DNA of 54,845 bases from Dysgonomonas sp. PH5-45 (GTDB taxonomy: Bacteria > Bacteroidota > Bacteroidia > Bacteroidales > Dysgonomonadaceae), in contig NZ_JARXWE010000019.1 of the NCBI RefSeq assembly GCF_029893235.1, forward strand, positions 1-54,845, in the 5' to 3' direction. The stretch's first letter is position 1; every line of letters begins with the position of its first letter. The position numbers were made by a program, and so were the translations under genes. Positions 1 to 7,100 of this stretch are shown piece after piece. The notes beneath the pieces were generated by a model. It saw nothing but the letters and a program-made list of their open reading frames with translations. It was not told where the DNA came from and did not search any database.

Positions 1-32
1 AGTAAGGTCCACTGCCGGACTACTCATACATA

Positions 33-63
33 CGATGGGCAAAATTGCCATCGCTTTTATTTA
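33..63 (+). terminator. Possible terminator of a gene left of the window
   Basis: Arms CGATGG (33-38) and CCATCG (48-53) can pair, with extra inner C-G and A-T pairs, and are followed on the plus strand by CTTTTATTT. The T-rich side is on the plus strand, so it would end a transcript entering from before position 1. It could also be a chance hairpin. Confidence 0.4.
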
Positions 64-64
64 T

Positions 65-226
65 CTAATTTTTTAAATACTGATTCGCATTATTATATAG
101 TTTATTAACTGCTGTTTTTGGATTGGTTAACCCTAACAAAAGGTATTGATAATCTTTGCGGTTACTGGCAGTTGAACGAATAACATAATCATCCGCCAAA
201 TATTCGAGATTCCGTCCCTTTTTCAA
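65..226 (-). pseudogene. Fragment of BlaR1/MecR1-type M56 sensor peptidase gene
   Basis: Read on the minus strand in the frame one base off the end of the BlaI gene, this stretch encodes about 53 residues before a TAG at 65-67. It contains NLEYLADDYV followed by KDYQYLLLGLTNPKTAVNKL, which matches the part of Bacteroidota M56 (BlaR1-like) peptidases just after the zinc-binding helix region. There is no start codon, no HExxH helix and no membrane segments. It overlaps the last codons of blaI, so a deletion seems to have joined the 3' end of blaI to the middle of blaR1. An intact blaR1 normally follows blaI and encodes the membrane sensor that triggers repressor cleavage. Family assignment is from memory of the motif, not a search. 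Confidence 0.55.
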
Positions 227-569
227 TCATACTAATTATTTCTTCCAGATCTTTTTTCGAAACTTTTTTTTCTTTTGCAAAAAACGATACAAGTTCTTTG
301 TACGAGTTCTCGAAATAACTCTTTACCACGCCCGACATAAAGGTCTTTTTGTACTCGTCTTCCTCCACTTTAGGGCTATATACATAAACATTACCATACT
401 TTTTGGCATTCAGAAAACCTTTTTGTTCCAGATTTTTTACCACCGATGCTATTGTTGTGTAAGGCGGTTTGGGGTCGGGCATTAGTTTTTGTATATCTTT
501 TACTACGCACTCTTTCAGTTGCCAAACATATTGCATCACATTTTCTTCTTGATAACTTAGTTTTTCCAT
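189..569 (-). CDS. BlaI/MecI/CopY-family transcriptional repressor
   Basis: This is a winged-helix repressor of 126 residues, the usual size of the BlaI/MecI family, which binds DNA as a dimer and in classical systems is cleaved when a BlaR1 sensor is activated. The N-terminal half carries the typical helix-turn-helix, including PPYTTIASVVKNLEQKGFL at about residues 34-52, and the C-terminal half is the helical dimerisation region. I start at 569 (MEKLSYQEEN) rather than the in-frame ATG at 593, because a TAnnTTTG -7 box on the same strand covers 591-598 and would place the RNA start downstream of 593. The last codons (from about residue 120) look abnormal and coincide with the junction to a blaR1 fragment in another frame. 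The regulator may therefore have lost its sensor partner. Target genes are not visible here. Confidence 0.88.
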   Translation of the reverse strand: MEKLSYQEENVMQYVWQLKECVVKDIQKLMPDPKPPYTTIASVVKNLEQKGFLNAKKYGNVYVYSPKVEEDEYKKTFMSGVVKSYFENSYKELVSFFAKEKKVSKKDLEEIISMIEKGTESRIFGG

Positions 570-590
570 ATTACAAATATGCTTATATCG

Positions 591-612
591 CAAATCTACG
601 AAAATATCGTAG
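591..612 (-). promoter_or_regulatory. blaI promoter -7 box with overlapping operator-like palindrome
   Basis: On the minus strand 598-591 reads TAGATTTG, matching the Bacteroidota -7 consensus TAnnTTTG. Overlapping it at 596-612 is a perfect dyad: CTACGA, 5-base spacer, TCGTAG. BlaI-family repressors bind dyads of this kind (TAC...GTA cores) over their own promoters, so this is probably the autoregulatory operator. No clear -33 TTTG was found at the usual distance. Binding is inferred. Confidence 0.6.
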
Positions 613-758
613 GTGTAAAAACTTTTTCTCCCTTTTTTTCAAGAAAATCTTGTATATACAATTATTTATAATAATTTTGAAAAAAATCTTGCTAATCAAT
701 ACCCTTTTTTTGTACAAACTGAATATTTGCTAAGGATTTATAGATTTTTCGCTTACGC

Positions 759-1469
759 ATGGACAACACAAAACTGACTTTCTACATCACACGCCACGGA
801 AAAACATTGTTGAACACACTCGACCGGGTTCAAGGTTGGTGCGATTCTTTTTTGGCTCCCGAAGGTATTGAAACATCCCGCTGGTTGGGCAAAGGTCTTT
901 CCACAGCTGATATCAGAAGCGTTTATTGCAGCGACTTGCGCCGTACAAGGCAAACAGCCGAAACGATACTTGAAGCCATGGAAAAAGGGGATATTCCTGT
1001 TATAGAAATGCAGGGCTTTCGCGAGGCATGCTTCGGTAGTTATGAGTCAGACCACAATTCCCGTCTGTGGATGGATGTGTCTCTGTATAACCATTATACA
1101 TCACCATCTGAATTAACACAAGGTATCCGCAACAAAGAACTGACCTATCGCGAAGTACTGGATACCATTGCCAAGATAGATAAGGCTAACATTGCTGAAA
1201 ATTACGACACGGTGTGTCATCGTTCCTTAAAAGCTCTGAACGAAGTAGTGGAACGAGAAAAACTGAAAGGAACCGGGGATATACTGATAGTATCGCACGG
1301 TATGACAATCCTTGTTATGATGTGGGCTTTAGGCGCGCACGAGCTGATAACCGACCATCTGCAAAATGCTTCGGTATGCAAAGTCGTTTATCAAAACGAA
1401 AAGTTTACAGTAGAATCGGTAGGCGATATGAGCTATCTGGAAAGAGGGAAGACATTTACACAATTATAA
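759..1469 (+). CDS. Histidine phosphatase superfamily protein (phosphoglycerate mutase-like)
   Basis: This 236-residue cytoplasmic enzyme belongs to the histidine phosphatase (branch 1) superfamily. The catalytic RHG triad lies at residues 12-14 (ITRHGKTLLN), the SDLRRTRQTAE phosphate-pocket segment near residue 59, and the second catalytic histidine in SHGMT near residue 179. The family includes cofactor-dependent phosphoglycerate mutases, sugar or nucleotide phosphatases and cobalamin-pathway phosphatases; the sequence does not tell which substrate is used. The spacing and lack of a cobalamin gene neighbourhood argue against CobC. It is followed after 31 bases by an AIM24-family gene on the same strand, so the two may be cotranscribed. 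The ATG at 759 is the only plausible start, placing the RHG motif close to the N terminus as in the family. Confidence 0.88.
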   Translation: MDNTKLTFYITRHGKTLLNTLDRVQGWCDSFLAPEGIETSRWLGKGLSTADIRSVYCSDLRRTRQTAETILEAMEKGDIPVIEMQGFREACFGSYESDHNSRLWMDVSLYNHYTSPSELTQGIRNKELTYREVLDTIAKIDKANIAENYDTVCHRSLKALNEVVEREKLKGTGDILIVSHGMTILVMMWALGAHELITDHLQNASVCKVVYQNEKFTVESVGDMSYLERGKTFTQL

Positions 1470-1500
1470 TTTTTATTAATCAATCTTTTAATTACTAATT

Positions 1501-2190
1501 ATGAATAAATATTCGCTAAAAGCTTTTCTCGAAGAAAGTGCGCAAGACGAAAGAAAACATGATTTCTTTGAACTTGAAAAACAAGAAATGTTGGAAGTAA
1601 ACCTTAGCAACCAGACCGTAAATATGAAAAAAGGGGCGATGGTTGCTTATGTTGGTGATGTGAAGTTTTCGCGCCAAGGGATACTAAGCCAAGGAATTGG
1701 CAATTTGCTGAAAAAAGCTGTTAGCGGCGAAGGTTCGTCTCTTATGACGGCAACCGGAACAGGCCGTGTTTATGTTGCCGACGACAAAAAGAAGATACGC
1801 ATACTCTATCTCGAAAACGAATCTATTAACGTTAATGGCAACGATATTCTTGCATTCGAATCTACAATAGAGCAAAACATCAAGATGATGAAATCGGTGG
1901 CAGGCGTTGTAGGTGGCGGTTTGTTTCAGGTAAACCTAAAAGGAACAGGACATGTGGCTATCACAACCCATGGCGAACCTTTGGCCTTGTTAGTAAAACC
2001 GGGCGAACCTGTATATTCTGACCCAAATGCAACCGTGGCATGGTCCGGAAGCCTTACACCAAGCATCAAAACAGATGTATCTATCAAAACTTTGATAGGC
2101 CGCGGCAGTGGCGAAAGTATCCAAATGAAGTTTGAAGGAACAGGCTGGGTGCTTATTCAACCTTGCGAAGAAGTATATACTATGCAATAA
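1501..2190 (+). CDS. AIM24 family protein
   Basis: The 229-residue product resembles the AIM24 (formerly DUF124) family, glycine-rich all-beta proteins named after a yeast mitochondrial biogenesis factor; the bacterial role is not established. Typical features are the early MKKGAMVAYVGDVKF strand pair (about residues 41-55), the segment KKAVSGEGSSLMTATGTG (about 71-90) and repeated GTG turns, ending in a short EGTGWVLIQP strand. There is no signal peptide or membrane helix, so it should be cytosolic. It follows the histidine phosphatase gene closely and is ended by a strong intrinsic terminator 24 bases downstream. Confidence 0.8.
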   Translation: MNKYSLKAFLEESAQDERKHDFFELEKQEMLEVNLSNQTVNMKKGAMVAYVGDVKFSRQGILSQGIGNLLKKAVSGEGSSLMTATGTGRVYVADDKKKIRILYLENESINVNGNDILAFESTIEQNIKMMKSVAGVVGGGLFQVNLKGTGHVAITTHGEPLALLVKPGEPVYSDPNATVAWSGSLTPSIKTDVSIKTLIGRGSGESIQMKFEGTGWVLIQPCEEVYTMQ

Positions 2191-2213
2191 ATAATCCACA
2201 GTGATATATGAGG

Positions 2214-2250
2214 AAGAGAACTGCCCATGACGAGCAGTTCTCTTTTGTTT
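2214..2250 (+). terminator. Rho-independent terminator after the AIM24 gene
   Basis: Perfect 11-bp inverted repeat AAGAGAACTGC (2214-2224) and GCAGTTCTCTT (2234-2244) with a 9-base loop, followed by TTGTTTT. It ends the transcript from the phosphatase/AIM24 pair. Confidence 0.85.
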
Positions 2251-2252
2251 TA

Positions 2253-2284
2253 TTTGATATTTGCCGAAAAAAAAATTACTTTTG
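2253..2284 (+). promoter_or_regulatory. Bacteroidota sigma-A type promoter for the lipoprotein gene
   Basis: A -33 TTTG (2253-2256), a 20-base spacer and -7 TACTTTTG (2277-2284) match the TTTG/TAnnTTTG consensus. Transcription would begin near 2291, leaving a leader of about 56 bases before the ATG at 2347. The position also argues against the longer reading frame starting at 2227. Confidence 0.65.
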
Positions 2285-2346
2285 GAGAGTACGAATGTCA
2301 AAGGCAGTCTTTTAAGACCAATATCCATAAAAACACGTTGAAGCAT

Positions 2347-2892
2347 ATGCTTAAAAAAACATCTATTCTTGTTATCCTTTTTTGTGCCATAGCTTTAGCC
2401 GGATGTAAGAAAAACCCGAAAGAACAGATTCAGGGACAAGTGCCCAACGTTGTAGAACAAGACTCTTTGATGCCTCGTTACAGTTCTTATTGCAATGGCA
2501 GATACGGTTTTTGTATAAATTACCCGACGGCTATATTTTTCCCTCAAGGTGAATCGGATAGTGGAGACGGACAGATTTTTCTGTCGGAAGATAAATGCAA
2601 CGAGCTGCGTGTATATCGCGATTCGCGAACAATTGTCAACAACGGAGGCTTTTCCCTTCAAGAAGCATACAACGAAGATATCAACGAAAACTTAACCGGC
2701 AGAAAAGTAAAAGATAACAGACTTAGCGACGAATCTTACTTTGTTACGGGTATAGATTCTAACGGAAATCTGTTTTATCAGAAATCAATTCTTTCTGGCA
2801 ACGAGTTTGTTACAGCCATCCTTTCTTATCAGCCGGGAACCGAACAACAGTACGAAGATCTGATAGTACCAATATTCAGCTCACTGAAATAA
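2347..2892 (+). CDS. Putative lipoprotein of unknown function
   Basis: The protein has 181 residues and begins with a lipoprotein signal peptide: two lysines, a hydrophobic stretch, and the lipobox LAGC with the lipidated cysteine at position 20. The mature part (CKKNPKEQ...) does not carry the acidic motif that sends Bacteroidota lipoproteins to the cell surface, so a periplasm-facing location is more likely; that is inference. The remainder contains a YGFCINYPTAIFFPQGES segment and a C-terminal ...EDLIVPIFSSLK, resembling small periplasmic domains in which a hydrophobic beta core follows the lipid anchor. I do not recognise a family. I chose 2347 because the frame-open upstream extension contains a promoter and no signal sequence. 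Confidence 0.75.
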   Translation: MLKKTSILVILFCAIALAGCKKNPKEQIQGQVPNVVEQDSLMPRYSSYCNGRYGFCINYPTAIFFPQGESDSGDGQIFLSEDKCNELRVYRDSRTIVNNGGFSLQEAYNEDINENLTGRKVKDNRLSDESYFVTGIDSNGNLFYQKSILSGNEFVTAILSYQPGTEQQYEDLIVPIFSSLK

Positions 2893-2912
2893 AATTACTC
2901 CATAACAAAACC

Positions 2913-2955
2913 GGAAGCCTCGCATTCTTTTTTATGCAATGCAGGCTTCCTTTTT
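2913..2955 (+). terminator. Terminator after the lipoprotein gene
   Basis: GGAAGCCT (2913-2920) and AGGCTTCC (2943-2950) form an 8-bp stem, extendable inside by GCAT/ATGC, followed by TTTTT. The T-run adjoins the -7 box of the next gene. Confidence 0.7.
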
Positions 2956-2956
2956 G

Positions 2957-2964
2957 TATCTTTG
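2957..2964 (+). promoter_or_regulatory. -7 promoter box for the Dabb/HEAT gene pair
   Basis: TATCTTTG matches TAnnTTTG and sits 30 bases before the ATG at 2994. No convincing -33 TTTG is present at 19-21 bases upstream; that region falls inside the preceding terminator loop. Confidence 0.5.
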
Positions 2965-2993
2965 CCCCTCAAAACTATAAAATAAGAAACGTT

Positions 2994-3296
2994 ATGGTGA
3001 AACACATCGTATTTTGGAAACTGAAGGAAGAGGCACACGGCAATAGTGCTGAAACCAACGCAAAGTTGATAAAGGAAAAACTTGAAGCCCTGAGCGGACA
3101 GATTGAAGGGCTCGTGAAAATTGAAGTAGGTATAAATTTTCTTGAATCGGCGGGAAATTACGACTTGGCTCTTTATTCGGAAGTAGCATCGCATGAGGCT
3201 CTCGATTATTACCAAAACCATCCGCTTCATCAGGCTGTACTGCCCTTCATCCGCGAAGCCGTAGCCAGCCGTATAGCAGTCGATTACGAATCATGA
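2994..3296 (+). CDS. Dabb (stress-responsive A/B barrel) domain protein
   Basis: A 100-residue protein that is essentially one Dabb domain, a dimeric ferredoxin-like alpha-beta barrel. The diagnostic start MVKHIVFWKLK and the later DLALYSEVASHEALDYYQNHP pattern (around residues 61-81; family form: D..L...F.s.eal..Y..hp.H) are both visible. Dabb proteins are small cytosolic proteins of uncertain function in bacteria, some linked to stress or polyketide cyclisation. The start at 2994 is favoured over an in-frame ATG at 2934, which lies within the preceding terminator and upstream of the -7 box. The stop overlaps the next gene's ATG by four bases (ATGA), suggesting translational coupling. Confidence 0.85.
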   Translation: MVKHIVFWKLKEEAHGNSAETNAKLIKEKLEALSGQIEGLVKIEVGINFLESAGNYDLALYSEVASHEALDYYQNHPLHQAVLPFIREAVASRIAVDYES

Positions 3297-3967
3297 TGAC
3301 ATCACAGGAAATAGACGGCACTCTGCAGGATATACGCCGTCAGTGCCGTTTGGCTATGAATGGAATTGCTTCGTCGAGCATGCGCCAGCATGGCTTAGAG
3401 TATAAGCTGAATTTTGGTGTACCTGTACAGAAAATTAAAGATATATCGACAAAATACATTCCCGATGCGGGACTTGCCGAAAGGTTGTGGGCAGAAAACA
3501 CCCGTGAACTGAAAATTCTGGCAACCTTGCTTTTTCCCATTGGTATGTTTACCCGGGATATTGCCGATAGGTGGTTGGCAGATATAAAAAATCAAGAGAT
3601 AAGGGAACAGATTTGCCGCAATTTGTATTGCGATCTGCCTTATGCCTCTGCGCTTGTTGGCGAGTGGGGAAACAGTGATTTAACCAATTACCGTACTACT
3701 GCTTATTGGTTGTTGGCGTCGTTGTTGATTGCCGATGCTTCTTTTCTGTTCAATTTTAAAGAGTTGAAAAATCTGATAACTGATGCTTCCGATACCGACA
3801 TGTCTTTGCGAAACGCCGCTCTGTTAGCCTTGAAAAGGCTCGGGCGAAGCAATAAAGATATAGCCTCCTATATTCTGCAAATGACAGAGAACTTGAAAGA
3901 ATCGGGCAATCCTCTTGAGAGGGAAGTTTACGATAGTCTCTCGTTCGAATTTGAATTTTACAGATAA
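3293..3967 (+). CDS. DNA alkylation repair protein-like HEAT repeat protein (AlkD type)
   Basis: The 224-residue, all-helical product resembles the AlkD-like DNA glycosylase group in Bacteroidota: an N-terminal segment SSSMRQHGLEYKLNFGVPVQ, then helical pairs including LWAENTRELKILATLLFP and SLRNAALLALKRLG. AlkD proteins remove N3- and N7-alkylated purines by wrapping DNA in HEAT-like repeats. I cannot verify the catalytic aspartate and tryptophan without an alignment, so enzymatic activity is inferred. Two adjacent ATGs at 3293 and 3296 are both possible starts; the first overlaps the Dabb stop codon. The gene converges on the long minus-strand T9SS gene, with hairpins between them. Confidence 0.7.
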   Translation: MMTSQEIDGTLQDIRRQCRLAMNGIASSSMRQHGLEYKLNFGVPVQKIKDISTKYIPDAGLAERLWAENTRELKILATLLFPIGMFTRDIADRWLADIKNQEIREQICRNLYCDLPYASALVGEWGNSDLTNYRTTAYWLLASLLIADASFLFNFKELKNLITDASDTDMSLRNAALLALKRLGRSNKDIASYILQMTENLKESGNPLEREVYDSLSFEFEFYR

Positions 3968-4034
3968 CTTTTACTTAAACAACTAAAAGAAAGACTACCC
4001 CGAAAGTAGAACTTCTATTGCGTGCTTAGAAATC

Positions 4035-4058
4035 CGTTACCTGAAAAATAGGGTAACG
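4035..4058. other. Short stem-loop in convergent intergenic region
   Basis: CGTTACC (4035-4041) and GGTAACG (4052-4058) can form a 7-bp stem with a 10-base loop. There is no T-run, so it is not a standard terminator by itself; it lies 14 bases before the bidirectional terminator. Confidence 0.35.
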
Positions 4059-4071
4059 ATGCCAAAAATAA

Positions 4072-4122
4072 CTCGGGTCAAATACCAGAACGTAAATTCT
4101 GATATCTGACCCGAGAGTTTTT
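4072..4122. terminator. Bidirectional terminator between convergent genes
   Basis: CTCGGGTCA (4072-4080) pairs with TGACCCGAG (4107-4115), with an additional inner AGAA/TTCT pair. On the plus strand it is followed by AGTTTTTG and on the minus strand by TTATTTTTGG, so it can serve both the alkylation-repair-like gene and the 1816-aa gene. Confidence 0.75.
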
Positions 4123-4172
4123 GATTAAAAATGAAACGCTATAATGTAGTTGGTTTCATTGACCGTGAAAAT

Positions 4173-7100
4173 TTATTTTACAACTTTATGGCTTGCTTCT
4201 CCAAGACGAACCACATAAACTCCATTCGGAACATTTACGTTAAGACGCTCGTTTTCGCTGCCAATAACAGACTGATATAGCGGTTGTCCTTTCACATCGT
4301 AAACAGATACAGGTGTTCCTGCAACGGCTCCCGATATGCAAATATTTCCGTCTTTAGCGAAATAAACTTCAACATTGTTTGCTGTTGTACCTTCTATTCC
4401 CATTTTTTGCTCTTCCGAAACATTCAGACGTAAATAAAGTGTATGGTCTTTGTCTAACCAAGTCCATTCGGCATTCTTAGTTGTATAATAAGCCGCTATC
4501 GACGATATTTCGTTGCTTGTTTTTGCCAGGTAAAGTTCTTCGCCATTAGTTTGTGCCAATGATACGAAATACTTTTCGCCGGCAAGCAATTGAATGTCGT
4601 TTCTATCTATTTGTGCCACATAAGTAGCTGCTGTTGCAGGAGTGGTTGTAGTGGCATCGACGGTAGTCAACAGTGTCATATCATCGCCTTCCATTTTGTA
4701 CACATTCAGTTTAACCGATGTAGCAGTTGTATTTTCTGTCAATCGGAATGCTACCGACCATAGCCATGAGTCTACCGATACTGGGAATACTTGCCCAACC
4801 TCGAAGCCCATGCTCGAAGAATATACTCCGCCTGTTACATCACCATTATCCCAAGCATACACGCTATCTGTAAGTACTGTACCTTCGTAGAATCCGGTAT
4901 TTACTGTTTTAGTATAACCTTCGTCCGAAGTTACTGTTGCAGAATAATAACGTTTGTTGTTTAATAAGCTGAATGCATTATCGGTTGTTGCATAGAATGG
5001 AGTTTCCGCTTCCAGAGTGGTTGCGCCAAACTGTTTAGAATAAAGCGATACGTCGTTTGCATCGTATGCGTTTACGGTTATCGAAACATTATTCAAGTTG
5101 GTTGTACCTCCGTTTGTTACCGCAACTTTGGCTACGGGCGAAACATCTTTCACTGCAAATTCAGGAACCTGAGTATAAGTTATATCAGGCAACTCGGTAA
5201 ACTGAACATCCAATACCTGCGAATAGTACTTGAAGTTGTCGATATGCAAGGTATGCTTGTTTTCAGAAATATGTCGCCAAATAACTCTCACTGTTTTTCC
5301 CTTATAAGGATTCAGGCTTATGAAACGGTGATTCCAGTCCTTACTTTCTTCTACAACAGAAAGAATGAGGTCTGAATTTTCGACAAGTATTTCAGAAACC
5401 GTAGCCAAAGGCGTATTTTCTGTAAATCCGGCTTCCAGTTCCGACAGAATATCGTCTTCTATAACCCTCATTTCATAGCTTTCCAAGAACAGTTCGTGCA
5501 ACGAACGTGCATCCCACGATACTTCGTAGCTTCCGGTTTCGGGTACAACCAAAGCCGGTGTAAACAACCAGTCGTCGGCGGGAGTTATATTGTCGGGAGT
5601 ATTGTTTATAAACGTTGATGAGGCCGAAAGAACCTTGTTGCCTTCCATATCGGCAATGCTCTCGTAATTCCAGAACCAGCCTTTCGGATTGCCCGTATAG
5701 TGGAACGACAGGGCTTTACCATCCAAGTCGAATGTTTTCCAGGAGCCTATCGAAGCCTGTATCTCAAAATCGTTTCCGTGTATCAACGATTCTCCGTTTT
5801 GGCCGGTGAATGGTTGTGTATAATTAACATACACCGGAATCTCTATGGTTTCAACATCTTCGTTCGAGATAACCACAGTATCGGCATATTCGCCCGATTG
5901 GTCTTCCGGAACAGTGAATGTCAATTCGAATGGAACAATAGTTCCGCCTGTTACATCGGCTGGAGTAAGCGTCTGTTTTGTCAGCGTAAATACTGATTCG
6001 CTTCCACCCTTCAAAGTAATACTTGCATCCGATTTGAGGATACCCGCGACTTTCACAGGAATATTTACCGGAAGTATTTCAGTATCGACAGAGTCGACAG
6101 TTCCTACCTGCCTCAAGTAAGGCATACCTGTTATAGACAACGAATCTATGTATAAAGAAGAATTGTATGTGCTTGTACCAAAGTGTGTTTGTATACGAAC
6201 GTATTTGCTGTCGGCATCGGCCACTTTTTTGTTATAAAGCTCAAAAGAGGTACTATATGATGGTAAAGTAACGTTGTCTATTTCTATCCAGTTTTCACCA
6301 TCGGCCGAAACCAATACATCAAAACCACCGGTAGCCGTATTGCGATAATAGAATTCTATCTCATTAACACCACCCGATTTTGGAGGAGAAGTTATACTTC
6401 CGATTTTTGTTTTGGTGAAATTAAGCGTAAGACCACAAGTTCCTTCTTTCTTAGCCATCATATCTCTCCTGGCAGCAGTCATTACCCATCCATCAAGATT
6501 TGTGTTTCCTTCCATTGGAAGCCATCCTTCTTTTTCAAAATCTTGGAACAAATTATCTTGCATCACAACACCGGCCAAAGGCACATACAAAGGTTTCATT
6601 AAGCCGTCTCCGTCAATAAGGATAGTGTCGGGATAAAATTTCAGATCGTCGTTTTCGTTAAGAATAAAATCAACCGCAATAGTTTCTGTCTGGATAGTAC
6701 CATCTGTTTCTATAAGGGTTTTACCTATGTTGAACTTTGTTCCGTCAAGCAAAGACATAGTAACATCCTGCTCTACATTCTCGAAATCCAACTGGAACGA
6801 TTTACTCTTCGATTCGTTCGGATAAGTATCTATTGTTACTACTTCAGGTATTGTTACAACAGGTATTTTTTTGCCCGAAGCTGTGATAGCAACCTCGTCC
6901 ATATACAGAGTCACATAATTCGAATGTTTAGGCAAACGTATTTCCACGTATTTCGCATCGGCATCGTCTACAACTTTTTCGTACAAAGCATAAGTTTGCG
7001 ACGCAGAAGTGCTAAACGAATCTACTTCTTTCGGTTCTTCCGACAGATCTTTGTATGTAAACACTTTTACGTCTATAGCCGATCCGGACCGGTATTGGAA

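Noticed and set aside
570-593. Longer BlaI start (MRYKHIC)
   Set aside because: It lies in the -7 box and upstream of the expected RNA start; the family start fits MEKL at 569.
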